Shown: positions 31,888 to 40,736 of the stretch, piece after piece
Position numbering within the stretch: position 1 is the stretch's first letter
Layout: every line of letters starts with the position of its first letter
Assembly: GCA_045543655.1 (NCBI GenBank)
Contig: JAZPXN010000093.1
Span: 31,325-95,324 of the forward strand
DNA from: RGIG995 sp045543655
Lineage (GTDB): Bacteria > Bacillota > Clostridia > Oscillospirales > UBA644
Reading direction: 5' to 3'
DNA length: 64,000 bases
Position numbers and translations under genes: made by a program
The notes under the pieces: generated by a model
Told to the model about the DNA's origin: nothing
Seen by the model: only the letters and a program-made list of their open reading frames with translations
Databases searched by the model: none

Positions 31888-33846
31888 ATGACGCGAGCAA
31901 AATGGATCTGGCTGAAGGGAGAATTCGAAATCTATCACGCCCTTCTGCTCAACAGCCGGAGAGAAGAATACGGAGTTCCCTATCCTGCCATGTGGCATTG
32001 CGATACCCCCTATGCCAACGTGAAATTTTTCAAGCAGATTTCCCGGAAGGAGCCGGCACAAGTCTGTATTTACGGCCGGGGCATGGGCTACGCGCGGCTG
32101 GGCAGAGACAAGTACCCTCTGGGAGAGCCCTTCACCCTGCCTGCGGGGGACTACGAATTATCGGTCAGCGTCGTCTGTACCGACGGCACCTTTCCCTGCA
32201 TTTTCTGCGACAGCAAGGACTTAGTTACCGACGAAACCTGGACGGCGTCCCACGTTACGGCGGAAATCTTTCCCGTGGGAGCTATGGACGAATACACGGA
32301 CAAAAACGACAATCCTTATATTTTTAAATTCGAATACAGCCCCCTTCTTCCCGTGAGCAAGACGGCGACGGAGGGCGGCGTTTTATACGATTTCGGGAAA
32401 GAGACCTTTGCCCGCATCACGCTGAAAAACGTACCGGAATCGGGATGCGAGCTCTATTACGGCGAATCGGCGGAGGAAGCGTTGGACGAAGAAGAAGCGG
32501 TGATCCGTCTGAAGAAGATCGGCGCCGGAGATCATTGCCTCCACGCCCGCGCATTGCGGTATTTGCAGGTAAAAGCAGAGCGGGCTGAGGAGATTGAGGT
32601 GGAAACGGAATACGAATATCTGCCTCTGCGGGATCGGGCGGATTTTGCCTGCAACCGGGACGAGATCAAGCGAATCTGGGACGTTTGCGCCTACACCTTC
32701 CATTTGAATTCCAGGGAATTTTTCCTGGACGGCATCAAGCGGGATCGGTGGATCTGGTCCGGAGACGCATACCAATCCTACATGGCAAACAATTACTTAT
32801 ACTTTGACAACAATATCACAAAACGCACGATCCTGGCTCTTCTGGGAAAACCTCCCTTCGAGCAGCACGTAAACACCATCAACGACTACACCATGTATCT
32901 GATTATCGCGGTGGAGGAATATTATAGAAATACGAGGGACGGGGAGTTCGTCCGTTTCGTGTGGAAGCGGATTCGGGGGCTCTACGATTTCCTGAACGGC
33001 CGCGTCAACGAACGGGGCTACGTCTGCGCCCGGAAAGGGGACTGGATCTTCATCGACTGGTCGCCCATGGACAAATCCGGAGAGCTTTGTGCGGAACAGA
33101 TTCTGTTCTGGCGGACGAAGCAGACCATGGCCTATCTGGCAGAGCTTCTGGGCGAGGATGGGGCGGCGTGGCGCAGGGAAGCGGAAGTGCTGCGGGAGAA
33201 GATCCTGCAGGACTTCTGGAGCGACGAAAAGAAGGCCTTTATCGATTGCTACACCTCCGGCCGGAACAACGTGACGAGGCACGCCAATATTTTCGCCATT
33301 CTCTACGATTTCGTGGATCGCAAGACCATGGACGAAATTATGGAAAACGTGCTGAAAAACGATCGGATCACCCCCATCACCACCCCTTATTTCGAATTTT
33401 TCGAGCTGATGGCCTACGGGAAGCTGGGGGAACTGGAACACATTCAGGACAAGATCGAATCCTACTGGGGCGGCATTCTGTCCCTGGGCGGAACGTCGAT
33501 CTGGGAGCAATTCGACCCCACGAAGGAGGGGCTGGAGCACTACGGGATGTACGGCAAAAAATTCGGATGCTCTCTCTGTCACGCCTGGGGAAGCGGCCCG
33601 ATCTACCTCCTGGGTCGGTTCTGCGTGGGGGTCTTCCCCACCGACGTGGGATATCGCACCTTCCGGGTGGAGCCCAATCCCGGAAAATACGAATCCTTTG
33701 AAGGAAGAGTTCCTCTGCCGGAGGGCGAGGTGACCGTTTCTTACGCTGACGGCAAAATCACCGTCACCGCCGGAGCCGAGGGCGGAACCCTGGCCTGGAA
33801 GGGCAAGGAATACGCGCTGAAAAAGAACGTCCCCCTGACCGTATAA
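31888..33846 (+). CDS. Alpha-L-rhamnosidase-like six-hairpin glycosidase (GH78-like)
   Basis: The 652-residue protein has N-terminal beta-domains and a six-hairpin (alpha/alpha) domain at about 260-570. The Bac_rhamnosid segment FFLDGIKRDRWIWSGD, SLGGTSIWEQFDP and CHAWGSGP are typical. It should release a terminal sugar, such as rhamnose, from plant or bacterial glycans. No signal peptide is present, so it probably acts inside the cell on imported oligosaccharides. The ATG at 31888 has GGAAGG 9 nt upstream; an ATG at 31882 is too close. Rhamnose specificity is by family only. Confidence 0.82.
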   Translation: MTRAKWIWLKGEFEIYHALLLNSRREEYGVPYPAMWHCDTPYANVKFFKQISRKEPAQVCIYGRGMGYARLGRDKYPLGEPFTLPAGDYELSVSVVCTDGTFPCIFCDSKDLVTDETWTASHVTAEIFPVGAMDEYTDKNDNPYIFKFEYSPLLPVSKTATEGGVLYDFGKETFARITLKNVPESGCELYYGESAEEALDEEEAVIRLKKIGAGDHCLHARALRYLQVKAERAEEIEVETEYEYLPLRDRADFACNRDEIKRIWDVCAYTFHLNSREFFLDGIKRDRWIWSGDAYQSYMANNYLYFDNNITKRTILALLGKPPFEQHVNTINDYTMYLIIAVEEYYRNTRDGEFVRFVWKRIRGLYDFLNGRVNERGYVCARKGDWIFIDWSPMDKSGELCAEQILFWRTKQTMAYLAELLGEDGAAWRREAEVLREKILQDFWSDEKKAFIDCYTSGRNNVTRHANIFAILYDFVDRKTMDEIMENVLKNDRITPITTPYFEFFELMAYGKLGELEHIQDKIESYWGGILSLGGTSIWEQFDPTKEGLEHYGMYGKKFGCSLCHAWGSGPIYLLGRFCVGVFPTDVGYRTFRVEPNPGKYESFEGRVPLPEGEVTVSYADGKITVTAGAEGGTLAWKGKEYALKKNVPLTV

Positions 33847-33864
33847 GCAAATTCGAAAAAAAGG

Positions 33865-33890
33865 AACCCCGCCGAGCCATCGGCGGGGTT
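33865..33890. terminator. Terminator between the rhamnosidase-like gene and glpK
   Basis: An 11-bp stem AACCCCGCCGA/TCGGCGGGGTT with a GCCA loop lies between convergent genes. Confidence 0.88.
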
Positions 33891-33905
33891 TGCGTTGCGT
33901 TAAAA

Positions 33906-35390
33906 TCACTTGTAGAGGGTCTGACCGACGGCGTGCTTCCAACCGGCAAGCATAGCGGCGCTAGTGGCGTCGTCCATAGCGGGGGTAAAGGTCTTGGCAG
34001 AGCGACGAATGGCGGAAATCTCCGCCTCGTCCTTCCAAAGTCCCACGCCGAGGCCGGCCATAAAGGCGGCGCCCTGAGCGGTGGTCTCCGTATTGATGGG
34101 ACGGTCTACGGGAGCCCCGAGAAGATCGGCCTGCAATTGCAGAATCACGTCACTGCGGGAAGCTCCCCCGTCCACCTTAAGAACGGAGAAGGGCCTGCCC
34201 GTATCGGACTGCATCGCGGAGAGCAGATCGTTGGTCTGGAAGGCAATGCTTTCCAGCGCTGCCCGGATAATATTGGCGCGGCTGGTGCCCCGGGTAAGTC
34301 CGGTGATGGTTCCCCGGGCGTACATATCCCAATAGGGAGCACCGAGCCCCGTAAAGGCAGGAACAAAATAAACCCCACCGTTATCCGCATCCGCGGCAAT
34401 CACGTCGGCTTCGGGGGCGGAGGTGATGATCTTCAGCTCGTCCCGCAACCATTGCAGAACGGCGCCGCCGATAAAAACGCTTCCCTCCAGAGCGTAAGTG
34501 ACCTGATCGCCTCGACTCCAGGCCACGGTGGTGACGAGTCCACTCTTGGACGCCACGGGGACAGAGCCGGTATTCATCATCAGGAAGCAGCCGGTACCGT
34601 AGGTATTTTTGGCCTCCCCTTCCGCAAAACAGGCCTGACCGAACAAGGCGGCGTGTTGATCCCCGGCGATGCCGGAAACGGGGACGGAGCAACCGAACAG
34701 CTCCACCTTCGTATGACCGAAATAACCGATGGAAGGCCGGACCTCGGGAAGAATGGCCCGGGGAATATCGAAAAGCTTCAGCAGATCTTCATCCCAATCC
34801 ATGGTGTGGATATTGTAAAGCAGAGTACGGGAGGCGTTGGTCACGTCGGTAGCGTGAACTCCGGTCAACTGCCACAAAAGATAACAGTCTACGGTGCCGA
34901 AAAGGATCTCCCCTGCTTCGGCCCGCCGGCGAACGCCGGGAACGTTTTCGAAGATCCATTGGATCTTGGTGGCGGAAAAATAAGCGTCGGGCTTCAGACC
35001 GGTCTTCCCGGTAATCATCTCGGAAAGGACGGGATCAGCGGCCAGTTTTGCGGCGGCGTCAGCGGTGCGGCGGCATTGCCATACGATGGCGTTGCAGACC
35101 GGCTCGCCCGTATTTTTATCCCAGAGAACGGTGGTTGCCCGCTGATTGGTAATCCCGACGGCGGCGATCTGGGAGGCGTTGATCTCCGCGTTCAGAATGG
35201 CCTGCTTTGCAGTCTCGTATTGGGTAAACCAGATCTCCTTGGGATCGTGCTCCACCCAACCGGGGGTAGGATAGATCTGGGGAAATTCCATCTGGGCAAT
35301 GCCCTTCATGGTTCCGTCGTGATCGAAGACGATACTGCGGGACGAGGTCGTCCCCTGATCAAGGGCAAGAATATAGCGTTTTTCGTTCAT
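33906..35390 (-). CDS. glpK: Glycerol kinase
   Basis: The 494-residue protein is full-length GlpK. It begins YILALDQGTTSSRSIVFDHDG and has NASRTLLYNIHTMDWDEDLL, SGIAGDQHAALFGQACF and the C-terminal ATP-binding VDGGASRSDVILQLQADLLG. It phosphorylates glycerol to glycerol-3-phosphate. No glpF or glpD is in the window. It lies 12 nt after the GH28-like gene with a GGAG ribosome site, in one operon with it. Confidence 0.97.
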   Translation of the reverse strand: MNEKRYILALDQGTTSSRSIVFDHDGTMKGIAQMEFPQIYPTPGWVEHDPKEIWFTQYETAKQAILNAEINASQIAAVGITNQRATTVLWDKNTGEPVCNAIVWQCRRTADAAAKLAADPVLSEMITGKTGLKPDAYFSATKIQWIFENVPGVRRRAEAGEILFGTVDCYLLWQLTGVHATDVTNASRTLLYNIHTMDWDEDLLKLFDIPRAILPEVRPSIGYFGHTKVELFGCSVPVSGIAGDQHAALFGQACFAEGEAKNTYGTGCFLMMNTGSVPVASKSGLVTTVAWSRGDQVTYALEGSVFIGGAVLQWLRDELKIITSAPEADVIAADADNGGVYFVPAFTGLGAPYWDMYARGTITGLTRGTSRANIIRAALESIAFQTNDLLSAMQSDTGRPFSVLKVDGGASRSDVILQLQADLLGAPVDRPINTETTAQGAAFMAGLGVGLWKDEAEISAIRRSAKTFTPAMDDATSAAMLAGWKHAVGQTLYK

Positions 35391-35402
35391 AACGATCTCC
35401 TC

Positions 35403-36473
35403 TCAATGGATGCTTCGGTCATCCCGGAGCATTTTGGTTCCTTGGGCACATTCTATCCCGTACAGCACCAGATCCCGGATCTGCCCGGCAAGGCAGACGG
35501 CGTATTCCCCGGCGCCGCGGACGTTGCGGACGGTAATATTATAGGTCTCGTCGGCGGTGGAGTGACGCTGACCGTACATATGAGTATCGCCGATGCGGAC
35601 GGCAAACATGCCGCGATCCAAATGAACGGACTCTCTGCTAAAATCGGTAACGCCGTCGATGAAAATATCGTGAAGCTTAATTTCCCCCTGATTCAGAAGC
35701 CGCACGTTGGAGCAGAAGGCGGCCGAGGCAACGTTTTTGATCGTAACGTGGCACAGATCGGAGGGCAGCCCCTCCACGGCAAAGGTCTTTTCCAGAGCAC
35801 CGTTCAGAGCGGTGAGGGCCACGGTGTCGTCTTCGGTAAAACCGGAAATATTCTCGATTTCAATATGATGACACCCCTGCCGAAGATCGATACCGTCGGC
35901 GTTTTTGACGAGCGTTCCGGGATAATCGGACTGCAGTAGGCCGTGAACGACGTTGCCCCTTTCATCCACCCGCAGATCGCTTGCGCAGAAGATCAGATCC
36001 TTCAATAGCCCGTGGGCGCAATAGATAAAATTCAACGCCCACCAGCGCTGATTACGGCATTCCAGACCGGAAATGCGAAATCCCTCCACGTTGGTAAACA
36101 GGATCAAATTATTCTTCCAGATCGGCGGCAGGCCGTCTTTGGAATGATTTTTCTCCGAAAGCCCGTTGTATTCACCGCCGTCGAGAATGGCTTTTCCCCG
36201 GCCGAGGATCGAAATATTGTAATTGCGCCCCGCCACGGTGCGACCGAGATCGGTTCCGTGATTTTGGTTGACGAAAAGGTTGGAATAGCAACCGTCGGCC
36301 ATACGCAAGTGACAATCCTCCAGAATCAGCGTAAAATGGTCGGGAATGCGAATCGCTTCACGGATCTCCCAATTTCCGGTGACCACGGCGGTACGGGATC
36401 CGTCCTCCACCGCAGCGGCAATGAGGCCGGAAAGATACTCCGATCCCTTCTTTGAAAATTCCTTTTGATCCAT
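35403..36473 (-). CDS. GH28-like parallel beta-helix glycosidase
   Basis: The 356-residue protein has the repetitive beta-helix character of polygalacturonase relatives: KNADGIDLRQGCHHIEIENISG and TEDDTVAL give an NxD ... DD catalytic pattern. A rich Gly/Asn turn pattern runs throughout. It has no signal peptide, so it would act inside the cell. It is short for a GH28 enzyme and the exact substrate is unknown. It is the first gene of the operon with glpK; its consensus promoter is at 36596-36624. Confidence 0.7.
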   Translation of the reverse strand: MDQKEFSKKGSEYLSGLIAAAVEDGSRTAVVTGNWEIREAIRIPDHFTLILEDCHLRMADGCYSNLFVNQNHGTDLGRTVAGRNYNISILGRGKAILDGGEYNGLSEKNHSKDGLPPIWKNNLILFTNVEGFRISGLECRNQRWWALNFIYCAHGLLKDLIFCASDLRVDERGNVVHGLLQSDYPGTLVKNADGIDLRQGCHHIEIENISGFTEDDTVALTALNGALEKTFAVEGLPSDLCHVTIKNVASAAFCSNVRLLNQGEIKLHDIFIDGVTDFSRESVHLDRGMFAVRIGDTHMYGQRHSTADETYNITVRNVRGAGEYAVCLAGQIRDLVLYGIECAQGTKMLRDDRSIH

Positions 36474-36595
36474 AAAAATCTCCTCCGTTTCACAGCGACG
36501 CCGGTTTTTGTATCATACCGCGCCGGAAAGCACGAATCAATTACGAATCCACGCAACACGTTGCTTTTTTCGTCAGACCGGCGGAATTTGATTCC

Positions 36596-36624
36596 ATTAT
36601 AGCACATTTGGGAACGGAATGCAA
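36596..36624 (-). promoter_or_regulatory. Promoter of the GH28-like-glpK operon
   Basis: TTGCAT (36624-36619) and TATAAT (36601-36596) with a 17-nt spacer on the minus strand, diverging from the htpG promoter. Confidence 0.82.
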
Positions 36625-36644
36625 GGAAAAACTCTAACAATTTC

Positions 36645-36656
36645 CGCAAATTTGCG
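36645..36656. promoter_or_regulatory. Palindrome CGCAAATTTGCG between divergent promoters
   Basis: A perfect 12-bp palindrome with TTTC before and AAAG after it lies 8 nt upstream of the htpG -35 box and 20 nt from the GH28-side -35 box. It is not a CIRCE element, but its placement suits an operator. Confidence 0.5.
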
Positions 36657-36664
36657 AAAGACAC

Positions 36665-36693
36665 TTGACAAAGGGAAAGAATTGGTATATAAT
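36665..36693 (+). promoter_or_regulatory. Promoter of htpG
   Basis: TTGACA (36665-36670) and TATAAT (36688-36693) with a 17-nt spacer, 57 nt before the htpG start. Confidence 0.88.
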
Positions 36694-36750
36694 ACTCTTT
36701 GAATAATTAAAACGCCTACTTGTTTATATAAACGGAAGGAGAACCGCACC

Positions 36751-38568
36751 ATGGCTGAAAAAGGCGGAATCTCGGTACAGACCGAGCATATTTTTCCTAT
36801 CATCAAGCGCTGGCTTTACTCGGATAAAGAGATCTTTCTGCGGGAGATCGTTTCCAACGCCGCTGACGCAGAAACCAAGCTGAAGCATCTCGTGGCGGTG
36901 GGGCAGGCCACCGGCATTGAAGGGGATTACCGCATCGACGTGACGGTGAATAAGGACGAAAAGACCATCACCGTGGAAGACAACGGCATCGGTATGACCG
37001 AGGACGAGGTGAAGCAATATATCAACCAGATCGCGCTTTCCGGAGCGCTGGACTTTATTCAGAAATACGAAAACGCCTCCTCCGACGGCATCATCGGCCA
37101 TTTCGGCCTGGGATTCTATTCCGCTTTCATGGTGGCCGACAGGGTTGAGTTGGATACCCGCTCTTACACCGGCGCGCCCGCAGTCCATTGGGTTTGTAAC
37201 GAGGACGGGGAATACGAGATGTCCGACAGCGCAAAAGAAGGCCGGGGCACAAGAATCACCCTCCACGTCACCGAAGAGGAAGGAGAATTTCTCGAAGCGG
37301 ACAAACTGAAGGGAATTTTGGTCAAATACTGCGGATTTCTCCCCTTCCCCGTTTATTTCACCGACGCCTGCGCGGAAGGGAAGGACGGAGAAGAGAAGCC
37401 GGAAGAAAAGCCGGTCAACGATATCCAACCCCTATGGCAGAAAATGCCCAACGAATGCACCGACGAAGAATACAACGAATTTTATCACAAGGTCTTCTGG
37501 GATAACCAGGATCCGCTGTTCCACATCCACATCAACGCCGATTATCCGCTGAACTTCAAGGGAATTCTCTATTTCCCCCGGCTGGGCAACGAATATCGGA
37601 GTCTGGAAGGAGAAGTAAAGCTTTTCTATAATCGGGTCTTCGTCTCGGACAACATCAAAGAGGTTCTGCCCGAATATCTGCTGATGCTGAAGGGGGTTCT
37701 GGATTGCCCCGAGCTTCCCCTGAACGTGTCCCGTTCCTATCTGCAGGACAGCGAATACGTGAAGAAGATTTCCGCCCACATCGTAAAAAAGGTCTGCGAC
37801 AAGCTGGCCGGGCTTCACAATACGGATCTTGAGAAATATCAGTCCTTCTGGGAGGATATCAAGATCTTCGTGGAATACGGATGTATCAAGGATAAGAAAT
37901 TCTACGACCGGATGAAGGATATCGTACTGTTCAAGACGACCGACGACAAATTCGTGACGCTGAACGAATACAAGAAATCCGAAGGTGCGGTGGAGGGCAA
38001 GATCTACTACGCCACCGACCTGACCCAGCAATCGGTCTACGTGAAGCTCTACAAGGATCAGGGCATCCCGGTCATCGTTCTCGATCAGCTGATCGACGGT
38101 CAGTTCATCAACGTCATCGAGCTGAACGAACAGAACGTGACCTTCCAGCGCATCGACGCCGTCACCGACGAAATTCGGGAAGAGGGAAGCGAGGAGAAGG
38201 AAAATTCCGATCTTGCAAAGCTCTTTGCCGAGGCTGCCGGAAAAGAGGATCTGAAGGTCCGGGAAACGGCGCTGAAGGATACGGGGATTCCCGCCATCCT
38301 GAATATCACCGAACAGTCCCGCCGGATGAACGAAATGGCTCAGATCTACGGGATGAAGGATTTCCATCTGCCCCTGGAAGAAATCCTGGTGCTGAATACG
38401 GAAAACCCCATCGTGAAAAAGCTGGCCGCAGACAAGGAATCCGACGTAGCGAAGGCCATCGCGAAGCAATTGTATCTGCTGGCGGTGCTGAACCTGAGGC
38501 AGTTCACCGCAGAAGAGCTGGAGACCTTCCTGAAGGGCAGCTACGACCTTCTCGGTAAGATTCAGTAA
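36751..38568 (+). CDS. htpG: Molecular chaperone HtpG (Hsp90)
   Basis: The 605-residue protein is full-length. The N-terminal ATPase domain starts at KGGISVQTEHIFPIIKRWLY and has FLREIVSNAADA and ITVEDNGIGMTEDEV. It also has the GHFGLGFYSAFMVAD lid and middle domain, followed by DNVKEVLPEYL-type (DNIKEVLPEYLLML) and the C-terminal dimerisation region. It assists folding of client proteins in the cytosol. It has its own promoter and a GGAAGGAG site; pfkA follows 37 nt after its stop. Confidence 0.97.
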   Translation: MAEKGGISVQTEHIFPIIKRWLYSDKEIFLREIVSNAADAETKLKHLVAVGQATGIEGDYRIDVTVNKDEKTITVEDNGIGMTEDEVKQYINQIALSGALDFIQKYENASSDGIIGHFGLGFYSAFMVADRVELDTRSYTGAPAVHWVCNEDGEYEMSDSAKEGRGTRITLHVTEEEGEFLEADKLKGILVKYCGFLPFPVYFTDACAEGKDGEEKPEEKPVNDIQPLWQKMPNECTDEEYNEFYHKVFWDNQDPLFHIHINADYPLNFKGILYFPRLGNEYRSLEGEVKLFYNRVFVSDNIKEVLPEYLLMLKGVLDCPELPLNVSRSYLQDSEYVKKISAHIVKKVCDKLAGLHNTDLEKYQSFWEDIKIFVEYGCIKDKKFYDRMKDIVLFKTTDDKFVTLNEYKKSEGAVEGKIYYATDLTQQSVYVKLYKDQGIPVIVLDQLIDGQFINVIELNEQNVTFQRIDAVTDEIREEGSEEKENSDLAKLFAEAAGKEDLKVRETALKDTGIPAILNITEQSRRMNEMAQIYGMKDFHLPLEEILVLNTENPIVKKLAADKESDVAKAIAKQLYLLAVLNLRQFTAEELETFLKGSYDLLGKIQ

Positions 38569-38605
38569 GCTTAAAAAATATTCATATAAAAGGATTGAGA
38601 GAAAC

Positions 38606-39619
38606 ATGAAAAGAATCGGTATTCTTACCAGCGGCGGAGACAGCCAGGGCATGAACAACGCCATTCGCGCCGTCACCCGCACCGCAATCGCCAACGGGAT
38701 GACCGTTATGGCCATCCGCAACGGTTATCAGGGGCTGATCGACGGAGACATCGAAGAGATGCATCTGCGCTCGGTCTCCAACATCCTCGACCGGGGCGGC
38801 ACCTTCCTGCAGACCGCCCGTTGCCTGGAATTCAAGGAAGAGGCCGGGGTTCTGAAGGCTGTGAAGACCTGCAAGGATTTCGGCATCGAGGGCCTCGTGG
38901 TCATCGGCGGCGACGGATCCTTCCGCGGGGCAAGAGATATGTCCCTGCACGGAATCCCCACCGTTGCCATGCCCGGCACCATCGATAACGATATTGCCTG
39001 CAGCGACTACACCATCGGCTTTGATACTGCGGTAAACGTTGCCATGGAAGCCGCAGACAAGCTGCGGGACACCTCCATGTCCCATCACCGTTGCTCGGTC
39101 ATTGAAGTCATGGGCCGCAACGCAGGCTGGGTTGCCGTGGACGTAGGCATTGCCGCCGGCGCCACCTACACCCTGGTTCCCGAGGTCTCCTTCACCATTG
39201 AAGAAGTGGTGGCCAAGATCGAAAAGGGCAAGGCCGCAGGGAAAAAGAACTTCATGATCGTGGCTTCCGAAGGGATTTTTGCCGACGTGAAGAAAAACAC
39301 CAACTACGAATATCTGGCCGGTCTCGGCATCACCAGCGCTTCCAAATTTGCCCAAAAGCTGGAGGAACTGACCGGCGTGGAATCCCGCGCAACCATTCTG
39401 GGGCACATTCAGAGAGGCGGATCTCCCACCGCACGGGACCGTTACATTGCCACCGAAATGGGCTGCCGCTGCGCAGACCTTCTGCGGGACGGGAAATCCA
39501 ACCGCGTGGTGGTCATGAAGAACAACGAGATCATCGACATCGATATCGTGGAAGCCCTGGATATGACAAAGGAATTCAACATGGAACGGTATCTGATCGC
39601 CAATAGGGTCGGCATTTGA
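38606..39619 (+). CDS. pfkA: ATP-dependent 6-phosphofructokinase
   Basis: The 337-residue protein begins MKRIGILTSGGDSQGMNNAIR and has the GGDGSFRGA loop, PGTIDNDI catalytic motif, MGRNAGWVAV and the C-terminal GHIQRGGSPTARDR. The Gly in GGDGS suggests ATP rather than pyrophosphate use. It commits fructose-6-phosphate to glycolysis. It follows htpG by 37 nt, possibly as a read-through operon, and ends at a hairpin. Confidence 0.95.
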   Translation: MKRIGILTSGGDSQGMNNAIRAVTRTAIANGMTVMAIRNGYQGLIDGDIEEMHLRSVSNILDRGGTFLQTARCLEFKEEAGVLKAVKTCKDFGIEGLVVIGGDGSFRGARDMSLHGIPTVAMPGTIDNDIACSDYTIGFDTAVNVAMEAADKLRDTSMSHHRCSVIEVMGRNAGWVAVDVGIAAGATYTLVPEVSFTIEEVVAKIEKGKAAGKKNFMIVASEGIFADVKKNTNYEYLAGLGITSASKFAQKLEELTGVESRATILGHIQRGGSPTARDRYIATEMGCRCADLLRDGKSNRVVVMKNNEIIDIDIVEALDMTKEFNMERYLIANRVGI

Positions 39620-39645
39620 TCGCAAAACAACGAGAAAATAACGAG

Positions 39646-39669
39646 ACTCCCCTACGGCCGTAGGGGAGT
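39646..39669 (+). terminator. Hairpin after pfkA
   Basis: A perfect 10-bp stem ACTCCCCTAC/GTAGGGGAGT with a 4-nt loop. The T-run is poor (TCTCTG). Its 3' arm carries the GGGGAG that is the closest ribosome site for the next gene. Confidence 0.6.
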
Positions 39670-39681
39670 TCTCTGCGGTGC

Positions 39682-40584
39682 ATGACAATGAAAAAGAAAA
39701 ACCTGTCCCTCTACGCGGTACTGATCTCCGGCATTCTGTGGGGCACCATCGGAGTATTCAACCGATATTTCACCGCCCTGGGGATCACCTCCAACAACCT
39801 GGTCGCCCTGCGACTTTCCATGGGGACGGCGCTGTTGTTTCTGTATCTCGCCATCCGGGATCCCAAGGCGCTGAAGCTGAAATTCAAGGATCTGTGGATC
39901 TTTGCAGGAGCGGGGATATTGAGCATTATTCTCTTCCAGACCTGCTATATGATCACCATTCAGGGGTCTTCCCTATCCCTTGCGGCGGTGTTGCTTTATA
40001 CCTCGCCGGTGTTCGTGATGATCTTTTCGGCGCTGTTCTTCAAAGAAAAGATCACGCCGGTGAAAATGATCGGCGCGGGAGTAACGGTGGTGGGCTGTGC
40101 GCTGGCCTCCGGGATCATCGGCAACGGTGGCAACATTACGCCTATGGTTCTCTTTACGGGAATTCTGTCCGGTATCGGCTACGCTTCCTACAGCATCTGG
40201 GCGAGAGCGGCCCTGAACCGTGGCTACAAAGCCATCACAATGACGGCCTATTCTTTCCTATTCGCCCTGATTCCCTTGCTGTTCGCGGCGGACTATCCCA
40301 CCATCATTTCCGGGCTGAAGCAGGACGGAAGCACGGCGATAATCATGTGGATTTTACTGGCTCTTGCAACGGAAGCGTTGCCCTATCTGCTCTATACGGA
40401 GGGGCTTGCGGGGATGGAGACGGGAAAGGCGGCGGTGACGGTTGCAATCGAACCTATCGTGGCAACCCTGATCGGCATCATCTTCTACAAGGAAGAGATG
40501 ACCTGGATCTCCGCTTTGGGAACGGTGATGGTCATTGCGGCCATCGTGATATTAAACCTGCCGGAACGGAAAAAGAAACAATAA
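39682..40584 (+). CDS. EamA/DMT-family transporter
   Basis: The 300-residue integral membrane protein has about ten hydrophobic segments in two EamA repeats. The first half contains SGILWGTIGVFNRYF and LAAVLLYTSPVFVMIFSALFFKEKIT; the second ends EPIVATLIGIIFYKEEMTWISALGTVMV. DMT proteins export amino acids, sugars or other metabolites; the substrate is unknown. The start at 39682 is uncertain: no ideal ribosome site exists, and GGGGAG is 13 nt upstream in a hairpin. Confidence 0.92.
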   Translation: MTMKKKNLSLYAVLISGILWGTIGVFNRYFTALGITSNNLVALRLSMGTALLFLYLAIRDPKALKLKFKDLWIFAGAGILSIILFQTCYMITIQGSSLSLAAVLLYTSPVFVMIFSALFFKEKITPVKMIGAGVTVVGCALASGIIGNGGNITPMVLFTGILSGIGYASYSIWARAALNRGYKAITMTAYSFLFALIPLLFAADYPTIISGLKQDGSTAIIMWILLALATEALPYLLYTEGLAGMETGKAAVTVAIEPIVATLIGIIFYKEEMTWISALGTVMVIAAIVILNLPERKKKQ

Positions 40585-40613
40585 ACATATTCTAAAAAAC
40601 GAATACGAGCGGC

Positions 40614-40643
40614 GCCTTCCGGATCCTAAAAAGTCCGGAAGGC
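40614..40643 (+). terminator. Terminator after the EamA gene
   Basis: GCCTTCCGGA pairs with TCCGGAAGGC around a 10-nt loop and is followed by CTTTTTC. Confidence 0.9.
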
Positions 40644-40677
40644 CTTTTTCGTAAGAAATTCTTAAGAATTTTCCCCA

Positions 40678-40706
40678 TTGAATTGTAAGATTTATTGTAG
40701 TATAAT
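40678..40706 (+). promoter_or_regulatory. Promoter of the YwaF-like gene
   Basis: TTGAAT (40678-40683) and TATAAT (40701-40706) with a 17-nt spacer, 30 nt before the ATG at 40737. Confidence 0.8.
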
Positions 40707-40736
40707 GGTACTATGATGAATATCTGGGAGGATATC

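Noticed and set aside
36625..36664. CIRCE element before htpG
   Set aside because: CIRCE has 9-bp arms (TTAGCACTC) around a 9-nt gap, which is absent; the palindrome here differs.
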